In this document: positions 45,515 to 56,580 of the stretch, piece by piece
Numbering within the stretch: position 1 is the stretch's first letter
Layout of the letters: each line of letters begins with the position of its first letter
Notes under the pieces: generated by a model
Seen by the model: only the letters and a program-made list of their open reading frames with translations
Told to the model about the DNA's origin: nothing
Database searches by the model: none
Program-made: the position numbers and the translations under genes
NCBI GenBank assembly: GCA_963778845.1
Contig: CAVZVW010000009.1
Coordinates: 248,001-312,000 of the forward strand
DNA: 64,000 bases
Direction: 5' to 3'
From: CAVZVW01 sp963778845
GTDB taxonomy: Bacteria > Actinomycetota > Actinomycetes > Actinomycetales > Kineosporiaceae

Positions 45515-46282
45515 TCAGGCCCAGCTCGGCAGGGTCGGCAGCGCCGGCTCCGCCTCAACGCCAGAGCCGCTCCCGCGACCGGTCAACCATGTCGCGAGCG
45601 CGGTCGCTGTGCCACGGACCGTGGCGCCGGGCCCCCCTATCGTCCACTCTCGCCCCAGGTCCTCGGCGACCAGGCGGAACGGGGGGACGTCGTCCCGCCC
45701 GCCGAACGCGTCGCAGGTCTCCTCGAGCAACCGGACGACGAGGGGGCCGGCCTGCTCCAGGGTGTAGCCGGTGCCGAGGTCGGCGTGGTGCAGCACGACC
45801 TCGCGCCAGCGCAGCCACGGGATGCTCGAGACCGGCAGCTCGCGCCCGCTCAGCAGCCGCATGGGCACGGCCATCCCCTCGGGGGGGAAGCCCACGCAGG
45901 CGTCGAGCAGGCGGTCGGCGCTGGTCTCGACGTCGGCCTCCAGCACCGACGCCGAGCGCGAGGCACCGGCCTCGATGTCGCCGTCGCGGGTGGCGCGGTC
46001 GGGGTACATCGCCCTGGTCTGCCCCGCACGCGCCGCTTCGAGCAGCGTGCGCAGGGCGTCGGCATTGCGGGCGACATGCGTCAGCACATGACCCACCGTC
46101 CAGCCGGGACACAGTGTCGATCCCGGGACGTGCGCGTCCTGCAGGCCGTGGGCCGTCTCGAGCAGCAGGTCCGTCTGGCGGGTCACCTCGGCCAGCACGG
46201 GGTCGTCGGCGAGCATGACGGGCGCGGGGCCAGTGGGAGCGGGGCCAGTGGGAGCGGGGGTGGTCTCGTCCGAGGATGTCAC
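45515..46282 (-). CDS. DinB/mycothiol-dependent maleylpyruvate isomerase-like protein
   Basis: A 255-residue protein of the DinB four-helix fold. The metal-binding His are in LCPGWTVGHVLTHVARNAD and WREVVLHHADLGTG (R-x-x-E-x-x-x-H-x-x-D pattern), as in the mycothiol-dependent maleylpyruvate isomerase family (TIGR03083-like). It may use mycothiol as cofactor; its true substrate is unknown. The N-terminus carries a Pro-Thr-Gly-rich stretch made from 15-bp repeats. It is divergent from uvrA and may be cotranscribed with the downstream metallo-hydrolase. Confidence 0.8.
   Translation of the reverse strand: MTSSDETTPAPTGPAPTGPAPVMLADDPVLAEVTRQTDLLLETAHGLQDAHVPGSTLCPGWTVGHVLTHVARNADALRTLLEAARAGQTRAMYPDRATRDGDIEAGASRSASVLEADVETSADRLLDACVGFPPEGMAVPMRLLSGRELPVSSIPWLRWREVVLHHADLGTGYTLEQAGPLVVRLLEETCDAFGGRDDVPPFRLVAEDLGREWTIGGPGATVRGTATALATWLTGRGSGSGVEAEPALPTLPSWA
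46226..46255 (-). repeat. Two 15-bp tandem repeats in the MDMPI-like gene
   Basis: 46226–46240 and 46241–46255 are identical (GGGGCCAGTGGGAGC on the plus strand), encoding APTGP-type units near the protein N-terminus. A partial third unit follows. Confidence 0.8.
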
Positions 46283-46358
46283 GTCGCGAAACTACCCTTC
46301 CCGCCCGCGACAGGCACGCGACCCACGCCGGGAGGAGGCACCTGTCGGGGGGCCCGCC

Positions 46359-46364
46359 TAGCAT
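46359..46364 (+). promoter_or_regulatory. Possible -10 hexamer for uvrA
   Basis: TAGCAT in the divergent gap between the MDMPI-like gene and uvrA, about 75 nt before GTG 46441. No clear -35. A LexA (SOS) box was looked for and not recognised. Confidence 0.35.
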
Positions 46365-46440
46365 GTCGGGGAGCCGATACCGGTTCCCTCGCCCCGCATG
46401 CCCGCCCTTGCCCGCTCGCCCCGCCGTAGAGAAGAGACAC

Positions 46441-49395
<2,955 letters not shown>

Positions 49396-49419
49396 CAGGA
49401 ACTTCGCGTCAGCCCCTTG

Positions 49420-49454
49420 TGGCCGTGGATGTAAGTGCTGTTACATCACGGCCA
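49420..49454 (+). promoter_or_regulatory. Palindrome between uvrA and the permease operon (candidate operator or terminator)
   Basis: TGGCCGTGGATGTAA (49420–49434) and TTACATCACGGCCA (49441–49454), 14 paired bases with one bulged G and a 6-nt centre. The ATGTAA-n6-TTACAT core is AT-richer than its surroundings and looks like an operator. It begins about 25 bp after the uvrA stop and ends 50 bp before the permease ATG, so it could instead be a uvrA terminator. Confidence 0.5.
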
Positions 49455-49504
49455 AGCAGGGGACAGCCGCGCCTGCGCGCCACCCTCGAACCGAGGAGGA
49501 AGCC

Positions 49505-50968
49505 ATGTCTGGTGACGGGCCGCGCCTGAGCCGTGAGCTCAACATCTGGGAGACAATCGGCATCTCGGTGGCTCTGATGGCACCGTCGATGGCCGCGAAC
49601 ATCAACCCTCAGGGCACGGTCGGCAGCGTCGGCCGCGCCGTCCCCCTCGCTTTCGCCCTGGCGACGGTGGGCGTGCTCCTCGTCTCGTGGACTTTCGTCC
49701 GGCTCTGCCAGCGCTTCCACCACTCCGGCTCGGTCTACGGTTTCGTCGGAGCCACCCTCGGCCCGCGGGCAGGTGTGGTCGCCGGGTGGGGTCTGCTCGG
49801 CACGTACGTCTTCTATGGCGTCGTGACGTCGATGGCGACGGGCATCTTCGGCTCGACGTTCCTCGACGCGGTCGGGATCTGGAACAACCCCCCCGACTGG
49901 AGCGGGTTCCTCATCGGCGGCGTCGCCCTGCTCGGGGTGCTCTGGCTGACGATCTCACCGGTCAGGCGAGGCACCCGCGTGCTGCTCACGGTGGAGGCAG
50001 CCACCGTGACGCTGATCGTGATCGTCGCCGTCATCGTCCTGGTCCGTGTGGCCGGCGGTGCTCACGGCAAGAAGCTGACGCTCGACCCGTTCACCGTCGC
50101 CCCCGGTACGCAGCTGAGCGCCCTGTTCCTGGGCGTCGTCTTCGGCTTCCTCTCCTTCGCCGGCTTCGAGGCCGCCGCGACCCTCGGCGAGGAGGCCAGA
50201 CAACCCCGACGCGACATCCCCAGGGCCATCCTCGGGACGGCGATCTTCGGCGGGGTGTACTTCGTCTTCGTCACCTGGGTCGAGGTCATGGGCTTCGGTT
50301 CGGACGAGGCGGGGATGAAGGCCTTCAGCGCTTCCGGCTCGCTCATGGGGGACCTGGGAACCCAGTTCGTCGGCGCGTGGGTGGGCGACGTCATCAGCCT
50401 CGGCGCCGCCATCAGCGCCTTCGGCTGCGCGCTGGCCTGCGCGGTGGGCGCCGCCCGGCTGCTGTTCGCGCTCTCCCGCGACGGGGTCGGCCCCGCTGCC
50501 CTCTCGAACGTGTCCCCCACGAGGCGGACGCCGGTCAACGCCGCCGTCGTCGTCGTGGCAGGTATGTACCTCATCATCGTGGTCTTCGCGACGGCCTTCG
50601 GCGCCAAGCCGTTCGACGCATTCCTGTACTCCGGCACGATCGGCACCCTCATCCTCCTGGTCGCCTACGTCCTGGCGACGCTCGGCGCGATGCGGCTGGT
50701 CTTCTTCCAGGGGGACACGCGCGTGCCTCGCTGGGAGATCGTGGTCCCGGTGCTCGGGCTGGCTGTGCTGGGCTACACGCTCTTCCGCAACGTGTACCCC
50801 TACCCGACCGGGGCGTTCGCCTGGCTGCCGCTCGTCTGCGGTGCCTGGCTGCTCGCCGCGGTGGTTCTGGTGGTCGCCAGGCCGCAGGTCGCCCGTCGTG
50901 CGGGTGAGCGGCTCACGACCGAGGAGGGTCTGTCCGCCTCGCCCGTCCTGGCGGAAGAGCCGGCGTGA
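49505..50968 (+). CDS. APC-superfamily amino acid/amine permease
   Basis: A 487-residue transporter with about 12 membrane segments. The first segment reads IWETIGISVALMAPSMA and the third-helix signature region GSVYGFVGATLGPRAGVVAGWGL is typical of APC/AAT permeases, as is FAGFEAAATLGEEARQPRRDIP in the sixth to seventh segments. Substrate is not readable but the operon suggests an amine, amino acid or amide. A GGAGGAAG ribosome site precedes ATG 49505. It is the first gene of a five-gene overlapping operon. Confidence 0.85.
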   Translation: MSGDGPRLSRELNIWETIGISVALMAPSMAANINPQGTVGSVGRAVPLAFALATVGVLLVSWTFVRLCQRFHHSGSVYGFVGATLGPRAGVVAGWGLLGTYVFYGVVTSMATGIFGSTFLDAVGIWNNPPDWSGFLIGGVALLGVLWLTISPVRRGTRVLLTVEAATVTLIVIVAVIVLVRVAGGAHGKKLTLDPFTVAPGTQLSALFLGVVFGFLSFAGFEAAATLGEEARQPRRDIPRAILGTAIFGGVYFVFVTWVEVMGFGSDEAGMKAFSASGSLMGDLGTQFVGAWVGDVISLGAAISAFGCALACAVGAARLLFALSRDGVGPAALSNVSPTRRTPVNAAVVVVAGMYLIIVVFATAFGAKPFDAFLYSGTIGTLILLVAYVLATLGAMRLVFFQGDTRVPRWEIVVPVLGLAVLGYTLFRNVYPYPTGAFAWLPLVCGAWLLAAVVLVVARPQVARRAGERLTTEEGLSASPVLAEEPA

Positions 50969-52365
50969 CCACGCTCGCCGACCCGCGGCCGGGAGGCCGG
51001 CCGGGGGAGCCCGAGCGCGCGGCCGAGCTGGCCGAGCAGATGCGCGGCCGGGGGGTGCACGGCGTCGTCATGTCGTGGGTCGACACGGCCGGGGTCAACC
51101 GGGTCAAGACGGTGCCGGTGGCCCGCTTGGCCTCGGCCGCCGCCTGGGGTGTGGGCATGTCGCCGGTGTTCGACACGTTCCTGGCCGACGACTCGATCGT
51201 CACCACCGACGTGCTGGGCGGGCCCGACGGCGACCTGCGCCTGTACCCTGACCTCGACCAGGTCGTCGCGCTCGCCGGCCAGCCCGGATGGGCCTGGGCA
51301 CCCGTCGACCGGCTCACGCAGGACGGATCGGTGTACCCCGCATGCACCCGTAGCCTCTTGCGCCGACTCGTGCGTGAGGCGGCAGCCGAGGGCCTCACCT
51401 TCAAGGGCACCGTCGAGATCGAGTTCGCCCTCGGGCGCGACGACGTGCCCGCCGAGGACTTCGCTCCGGCCTGCCGCGGGTCCGGCTACGGCATGACGCG
51501 CTTGGTAGAGCAGAGCGACTTCTGCGCCGACGCCCTGGCCGCCCTCGCGGCTCAGGGAGTGGACGTCGACCAGATCCACCCCGAGTACGCCGCCGGTCAG
51601 TATGAGGTCTCCGTCGGCGCGCTCGACCCGGTCGCAGCCGCGGACCGCAGCGTCCTCGTGCGGCAGACCCTGCGTGCCGTCGCACAGCGTCATGGCCTGC
51701 GGATCTCCTACGCCCCCTCGGTCGTCGCGGGCGGTGTCGGCAACGGTGGGCACATCCACCTGTCTGCCTGGCGCGGAGAGGCGAACCTGCACGCCGGGGG
51801 TGACGGCCCGCTGGGGATGACTGCTACGGGCCAGGCGTTCGTCGCGGGCATCCTCGAGGCTCTCCCGTCTCTGTCGGCCGTGCTCACCCCAAGCCCCTCG
51901 AGCTACCTGCGGTTGCAGCCCTCGCACTGGGCCGGCGTCTACGCGTGCTGGGGCCACGAGACGCGCGAGTCCGCCGTCCGCCTGGTCACCGGGATGGTCG
52001 GCAACCGGGACCGGGCGGCCAACGTCGAGGTCAAGTGCACCGACCTCGCGGCCAACCCCTACCTCGCCCTTGGGGTGCTGCTCGTCGCCGGTCTCGACGG
52101 AGTTCGCCGCGGGCTGGCTCTCGGCGAGCCCGTCACCGGTGACCCCTCGCGGTTCGACGAGGCCGAGCTGGTGCGGCGGGGCGTGCGCCGGCTGCCCACC
52201 GACCTGCCGTCGGCGGTCGACGCGTTCACGGGCTCGGCGCTCCTGCGCGCCGCGCTCGGTGACGTGCTCGCCGACGCCGTGGTCGCCGTCCGGCAGGGCG
52301 AGCACGCCCGGATGGCCTCCGCCGCACCCGACGAGATCGCCCGGGCGTACCGGTGGGTCTACTGA
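50965..52365 (+). CDS. Glutamine synthetase-like enzyme (GlnA-like, gamma-glutamyl ligase family)
   Basis: A 466-residue GS-fold protein. The N-terminal β-grasp domain has VVMSWVDTAGVNRVKTVP. The ATP/metal sites are visible as TVEIEFALG, HPEYAAGQYEVSV and NGGHIHLSAW. Near the C-terminus, VEVKCTDLAANPYLALG replaces the usual E-x-R with E-x-K. This and the context suggest it ligates glutamate to an amine or other acceptor instead of ammonia, as in PuuA or FluG-type enzymes. GTG 50965 overlaps the permease stop (GTGA). Confidence 0.85.
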   Translation: MTTLADPRPGGRPGEPERAAELAEQMRGRGVHGVVMSWVDTAGVNRVKTVPVARLASAAAWGVGMSPVFDTFLADDSIVTTDVLGGPDGDLRLYPDLDQVVALAGQPGWAWAPVDRLTQDGSVYPACTRSLLRRLVREAAAEGLTFKGTVEIEFALGRDDVPAEDFAPACRGSGYGMTRLVEQSDFCADALAALAAQGVDVDQIHPEYAAGQYEVSVGALDPVAAADRSVLVRQTLRAVAQRHGLRISYAPSVVAGGVGNGGHIHLSAWRGEANLHAGGDGPLGMTATGQAFVAGILEALPSLSAVLTPSPSSYLRLQPSHWAGVYACWGHETRESAVRLVTGMVGNRDRAANVEVKCTDLAANPYLALGVLLVAGLDGVRRGLALGEPVTGDPSRFDEAELVRRGVRRLPTDLPSAVDAFTGSALLRAALGDVLADAVVAVRQGEHARMASAAPDEIARAYRWVY

Positions 52366-52371
52366 CCGGAG

Positions 52372-53394
52372 ATGGACGACGTGGCGAGCGCCGGGCCGTC
52401 GGACGGCGCTGCGACCCTGTCCGCCGGTGACACGGTTCCGGGTGACACGGTTCCGGGTGACACGGTTCCGGGTGACACGGTTCCGGGTGACACGGTTCCG
52501 GGTGACACGGTCGCCGAGATCCTGCTGCGTCGCCTACCCACGCTCGCGCCCGCGGAGGGCCGGGTGGCCCGCGCCGTGCTCGCCCAGTACCCCCTTCCCG
52601 GACTGGAACCGCTGGCGAACCTTGCCGCGCAGGCCCGGACCAGCCCTCCCACGGTGCTGCGTCTGGTGGGCAAGCTGGGGTTCAGCGGGTACTCCGACTT
52701 TCAGCGCAGGCTGCGCGAGGAGCTCGCCGTGCGCTGGCGGGCGCCCTTGGACGCGCTCCCACGCGAGCCCGGAGCGGGCCTCCTCGACACCGTGCGGCAC
52801 GCGATCGGCCAGGCGGTCGACACCGACCTCGCCCGACTGGCCCGACAGGCCGACCTCATGGCCGTCGCCGGGCTCCTGTCCGACGAGCGTCGTAGGGTTC
52901 TCGTCACCGGCGGGCGCTTCAGCCGCGTTCTGGCGGACTACCTGGCCCTGCATCTTCAGCTGCTGCGCCGGGGTGTCCACCATCTCAGCGGGGAGCCCGG
53001 CGACCGACACGCGGCTCTGCTCGACATCGACCGGCACACGGTGGTCGTCGTCTTCGACTACCGGCGCTACCAGCACGACACGGTCGAGTTCGGGCGCGCC
53101 GCGACCCGCCAGGGTGCGACGTTGGTGCTCTTCACCGACCATCTCCTCTCGCCGCTGGCTGCCGACGCCCGACACGTCGTCGCAACGACCATCGAGACCG
53201 GTACGCCGTTCGCCGTGATGTCGCCTGCCCTCGCCGCGGTCGAGACACTCGTCGTCGCGGCGGTCGGAGCACTCGGCGGCGCCGTCGGGGGTGCTCTGCG
53301 TGCGCGGATGGAGCGTTACGACGCACTGTCGACGGAGGTGGCCGGCGCGCCGTCGGACCTCGCAGACCACGACCCGAAGGAGCTGCGCCTGTGA
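52372..53394 (+). CDS. MurR/RpiR-family transcriptional regulator with GDTVP repeats
   Basis: About 340 residues. After a low-complexity N-terminus with five GDTVP repeats (residues ~19–45), a helix-turn-helix domain (~residues 48–125; EGRVARAVLAQYP, TSPPTVLRLVGKLGFSGYSDFQ) is followed by a SIS sugar/effector-binding domain (~150–310; VLVTGGRFSRVLADYLALH, VVVFDYRRY). It is the likely local regulator of the operon. ATG 52372 is used; GTG 52381 in the same frame has GGAG 9 nt upstream and is also possible. Its 3' end overlaps the amidohydrolase start. Confidence 0.82.
   Translation: MDDVASAGPSDGAATLSAGDTVPGDTVPGDTVPGDTVPGDTVPGDTVAEILLRRLPTLAPAEGRVARAVLAQYPLPGLEPLANLAAQARTSPPTVLRLVGKLGFSGYSDFQRRLREELAVRWRAPLDALPREPGAGLLDTVRHAIGQAVDTDLARLARQADLMAVAGLLSDERRRVLVTGGRFSRVLADYLALHLQLLRRGVHHLSGEPGDRHAALLDIDRHTVVVVFDYRRYQHDTVEFGRAATRQGATLVLFTDHLLSPLAADARHVVATTIETGTPFAVMSPALAAVETLVVAAVGALGGAVGGALRARMERYDALSTEVAGAPSDLADHDPKELRL
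52426..52511 (+). repeat. Five perfect 15-bp repeats plus a partial sixth in the RpiR gene
   Basis: GGTGACACGGTTCCG repeats at 52426, 52441, 52456, 52471 and 52486, with 11 matching bases of a sixth at 52501. They encode (GDTVP)n directly before the DNA-binding domain. Confidence 0.97.
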
Positions 53395-54530
53395 CCGTGA
53401 CTGTGAAGGAGTCCGTGGACGGCCTGGCGCTGGCCGATCATCACTGCCACGGGTTGAGGACCGACGACCTGGACGACGACGGCTTCGAGGCCTTCATCAG
53501 CGAGGGTGGTCCCCCCGGCCCGGGGACGACGAACTTCGACACCCCTGTCGGCCTGGCGATCCGTCGCCACTGCGGCCCGGTGCTGGACCTCGACCCGCAC
53601 GCACCTCGCGCGACCTACCTCGCCCGCCGCCGCGACCTCGGAGTCGCCGAGGTGACCCGGCGCCTGCTGGCTGCGACCGGGACCACGGACTTCTGCGTCG
53701 ACACCGGGTTCCGACCCGACGGGATGACGAGCCCCGAGGCGCTCGCCGCCGTCACCGGTGCCCGGGCCCACCACATCGTCCGCCTCGAGTCGGTGCTCGA
53801 GGCGGTCGCCGCCGCCGGCGTGGAGCCGAACGAGCTTGCCGGGACGTTCTCGCAGCGGCTGAACGCCGAGGTCGCCGCGGTCGGCGCAGTCGGGGTGAAG
53901 TCGATCGCCGCCTACCGCGTCGGCCTCGACCTCGACCCGCGGCGTCCGAGTCCTTCGGAGACGACGCAGGCGGCGACCGCGTGGCTTCGCCGCGGTCCGG
54001 CGACGGCCGGTGCGTGGCGGCTGGACGACCCTGTGATCACCCGGATGACGCTGGGAGCCGCGGTGGAGCTCGGGCTGCCGATCCAGTTCCACGTCGGCTT
54101 CGGCGACTCCGACATCCGCATGCACCGCGTCGACCCGACCCTCCTGACCGACTGGCTGCACACCCACCGCGTTCCCGTGATGCTCCTGCACTGCTGGCCC
54201 TACCAGCGCCAGGCGGGGTTCCTCGCAGCGGTCCACCCTCACGTCCATCTCGACGTCGGTCTCGCCCTGCCCTATGTGGGACCCTCGCGCGCTGCGGCCG
54301 TGCTGGCGGAGGCGATGGAGCTCGCCCCGTTCACCAAGGTGCTGTACTCCTCCGACGCGTTCGGCGTCGCGGAGCTGTACCACCTGGGGGCCCTGTGCTT
54401 CCGCCGGGCGCTCGGCGAGCTGCTGGGCTCGCGGGTGGAGGCAGGGGAGTGGTCCCGGCTCGACGCGCTACGCATCGGCACCCTTGTCGCCCACGACACC
54501 GCCACGCGCGTGTACGGCCTGCCTCGATGA
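53391..54530 (+). CDS. Amidohydrolase (FluG N-domain-like)
   Basis: A 379-residue TIM-barrel amidohydrolase_2 protein. Metal motifs are DHHCHGL (His-x-His region) near residue 18, the strand motif IQFHVGFGD, LLHCWPYQRQAGF and the late acid YSSDAFGVAELY. In fungal FluG and several bacterial homologues this type of domain is fused to a GS-like domain; here the two are separate genes in one operon. It probably hydrolyses an amide or γ-glutamyl product made upstream. GTG 53391 overlaps the regulator stop. Confidence 0.82.
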   Translation: MTVTVKESVDGLALADHHCHGLRTDDLDDDGFEAFISEGGPPGPGTTNFDTPVGLAIRRHCGPVLDLDPHAPRATYLARRRDLGVAEVTRRLLAATGTTDFCVDTGFRPDGMTSPEALAAVTGARAHHIVRLESVLEAVAAAGVEPNELAGTFSQRLNAEVAAVGAVGVKSIAAYRVGLDLDPRRPSPSETTQAATAWLRRGPATAGAWRLDDPVITRMTLGAAVELGLPIQFHVGFGDSDIRMHRVDPTLLTDWLHTHRVPVMLLHCWPYQRQAGFLAAVHPHVHLDVGLALPYVGPSRAAAVLAEAMELAPFTKVLYSSDAFGVAELYHLGALCFRRALGELLGSRVEAGEWSRLDALRIGTLVAHDTATRVYGLPR

Positions 54531-55741
54531 CCCGGCCGGACGCGCCGTCCGAGGGCCTCCAGGCGATCGCCGCGGGCTGGCGCGAGCGGCTCGAGGACGA
54601 GCTGCCGGCGGCGGTGCGACTACGGCACGAGCTGCACCGCGCACCCGACGTCTCCGGCTCCGAGGAGCCGACCGCGCGTCGCGTGGTCGCTGCGATGACC
54701 GCAGGGGCGTCGGTCGCGGCCGGGCTCACGACGGTGGCCGGCGCGGGTCGCCTGCTGCACCTCGGCCCGGCCGGCCCGGCGATCGGGATACGTGCCGAGC
54801 TCGACGCCCTGCCGATCGTCGAGCAGACCGGGTCACCCTTCGCCGCCGAGGGCGCGGCGATGCACGCCTGCGGGCACGACGTCCACCTCGCGGCCGTCAC
54901 CGCGCTCACGCGGGCCGCCCGAGGTGTGGACCTGCCCCTCGGTCTCGTCGCGCTTCTCCAGCCGCGTGAGGAGGTCGGCCCGACAGGTGCTTCGGACGTC
55001 GTCGCGGCAGGTGTGCTGCTCGAGCACGACGTGCGCGCCCTCGTGGCCGCGCACGTGCAGCCGCAGGTCGCCGCGGGCCACGTCGCAGCCGATGCCGGTC
55101 CCGTCAACGCCGCGGTCGACGAGGTCGAGATCGTCGTGACCGGTCGAGGCGGCCACGGCGCATACCCGCACCTGGCCGTGGACCCCGTGCCTGCCCTGTG
55201 CCGGATCGTGCTCGCCCTGCAGGAGGCCGCTCGGGGCGCGGTCGACCCGTTGCAGCCTGTCGTCGTCTCGATCACCCAGCTCGCCGGGGCCGGTGCCCCC
55301 AACGTCATCCCAGGGACGGCGCGCGCGGCGGGGACCGTGAGGACGATGCGGACCGAGGACGGCGGTCGGCTGCATCGCCGCATCACCGACATGGTCGAAG
55401 GCATGGCGGCCGCGCACGGGTGCCGCGGGGAGTACGTCGTACGGCGCGGGGAGCCTGCACTGGTCAACGACGCCGGGTTGGCGACCGCGACCCAGGGGTG
55501 GCTGACGTGGCTCGGCACGCCCCTGTCCTCGTTCGCCTCGTGCGGCTCCGACGACTTCGCCACCTACGGCGGGCAGCTGCCGATTCTCATGACCTTCGTC
55601 GGCACGGGGGGCGGGGCCGACGGCCCGATGCTGCACGACCCCCGGTACCTGCCACCGGACGACGCCGTGCGAGAGGTGGCGGTGGCACTGCTGGCGGGCT
55701 GGCTCGGGGGCGCCCAGACCGTGCTGGCCGCACGGGCCTGA
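54527..55741 (+). CDS. M20 family metallo-amidohydrolase/peptidase
   Basis: A 404-residue M20D-like enzyme. Zinc and catalytic motifs: MHACGHDVHLA near residue 111, the catalytic Glu in LLQPREEVGPTG, and dimer/lid domain GRGGHGAYPHLAVDP, then GSDDFATYGG near the C-terminus. Related enzymes include hippurate hydrolase and N-acyl amino acid amidohydrolases. ATG 54527 overlaps the upstream stop (ATGA). It ends the operon and may release an amino acid from an N-acyl or γ-glutamyl intermediate. It converges with the YhhN gene 29 bp away. Confidence 0.85.
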   Translation: MTRPDAPSEGLQAIAAGWRERLEDELPAAVRLRHELHRAPDVSGSEEPTARRVVAAMTAGASVAAGLTTVAGAGRLLHLGPAGPAIGIRAELDALPIVEQTGSPFAAEGAAMHACGHDVHLAAVTALTRAARGVDLPLGLVALLQPREEVGPTGASDVVAAGVLLEHDVRALVAAHVQPQVAAGHVAADAGPVNAAVDEVEIVVTGRGGHGAYPHLAVDPVPALCRIVLALQEAARGAVDPLQPVVVSITQLAGAGAPNVIPGTARAAGTVRTMRTEDGGRLHRRITDMVEGMAAAHGCRGEYVVRRGEPALVNDAGLATATQGWLTWLGTPLSSFASCGSDDFATYGGQLPILMTFVGTGGGADGPMLHDPRYLPPDDAVREVAVALLAGWLGGAQTVLAARA

Positions 55742-55770
55742 CGCCGAAGGGGCGCAGCCGTAGTGCCGGG

Positions 55771-56487
55771 TCACACCAGCCTGCCGCCGGCGAGTACGCC
55801 CGTCACGATCAAGATCTGAGCGGTGTGGTAGGTGACCATCACGCTCAGCCGGACGTGGCGGCGTCCCCCACGCTCGGGACGCACGAACCGCGTCCACCCC
55901 AGGACGGCATCGGAGGCCGCGAACAGCGCCGCGCCCACGGCCACAGCCGGTCGCCCCGACGCGACGGCCAGGGCCACCATCACGCAGATCACGACGAGGT
56001 ACCCGGCGACGGCGCGCCCGAGCGCTGCGTCCCGACCCCAGGCGGCGGAAAGGATCCGACGACCCGGGCCGGCCAGCATCGCCACCGCGACGGCAGCACC
56101 GGCCGCGAGGCCGGCTGCATGCATCCCCAGCTGCGCGAACGCCAGGCCGTAGGCGAGATGCCCCACGAGGAACGCGGCCAGCCCTGGCACGAACAGGTCG
56201 ACGTCGGGGAGGAGGAGCACGTCCCCGGTGAGGCCGGCGGCGACGCCGACCGCCAGCAGCGCGACGACGACACCGTCGACTGCCGGCTCCTCCCCGCCCG
56301 AGCCCGACCCCGCCGCCCCGTGGACGGCCCAGCCCTGCCCGAGCACGGCTACCAGCAACGCGACCATCACAGCCGGCTTGGCCCAACGCTCCAGCGGTGC
56401 CCGCCCGGTCGCCACCGCCCACCAGTCCGTGACGGCCGCCCCAACCGCCACGGCCAGCGGCGCGGCGAGCGCCCACGACCCGGTCAC
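55771..56487 (-). CDS. YhhN family membrane protein (lysoplasmalogenase-like)
   Basis: A 238-residue polytopic protein with about eight membrane segments. YhhN/TMEM86 proteins hydrolyse the vinyl ether of lysoplasmalogens in animals; the bacterial role is less clear. Seen here: AKPAVMVALLVAVLG, GDVLLLPDVDLFVPGLAAFLVGHLAY and AALFAASDAVLGW, the D-x-x-L and SD motifs of the family. GTG 56487 gives the standard length. It is divergent from uvrC. Confidence 0.8.
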   Translation of the reverse strand: MTGSWALAAPLAVAVGAAVTDWWAVATGRAPLERWAKPAVMVALLVAVLGQGWAVHGAAGSGSGGEEPAVDGVVVALLAVGVAAGLTGDVLLLPDVDLFVPGLAAFLVGHLAYGLAFAQLGMHAAGLAAGAAVAVAMLAGPGRRILSAAWGRDAALGRAVAGYLVVICVMVALAVASGRPAVAVGAALFAASDAVLGWTRFVRPERGGRRHVRLSVMVTYHTAQILIVTGVLAGGRLV

Positions 56488-56566
56488 GAGGCGATTGTGC
56501 TCCGGCGGGACGCGGCATGGCGCCGAGCAGGCGCGAGGGTGCGCGGCGGGTGTGGGTGCCCAGACC

Positions 56567-56572
56567 TAGGCT
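56567..56572 (+). promoter_or_regulatory. -10 hexamer of uvrC (near-leaderless)
   Basis: TAGGCT ends 8 nt before ATG 56581 with no Shine–Dalgarno between. No clear -35 is seen. Confidence 0.4.
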
Positions 56573-56580
56573 GGGCCATC

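Noticed and set aside
52426..52511. CRISPR or assembly artefact at the 15-bp repeats
   Set aside because: Tandem without spacers and in frame with an intact regulator; better read as a coding minisatellite.
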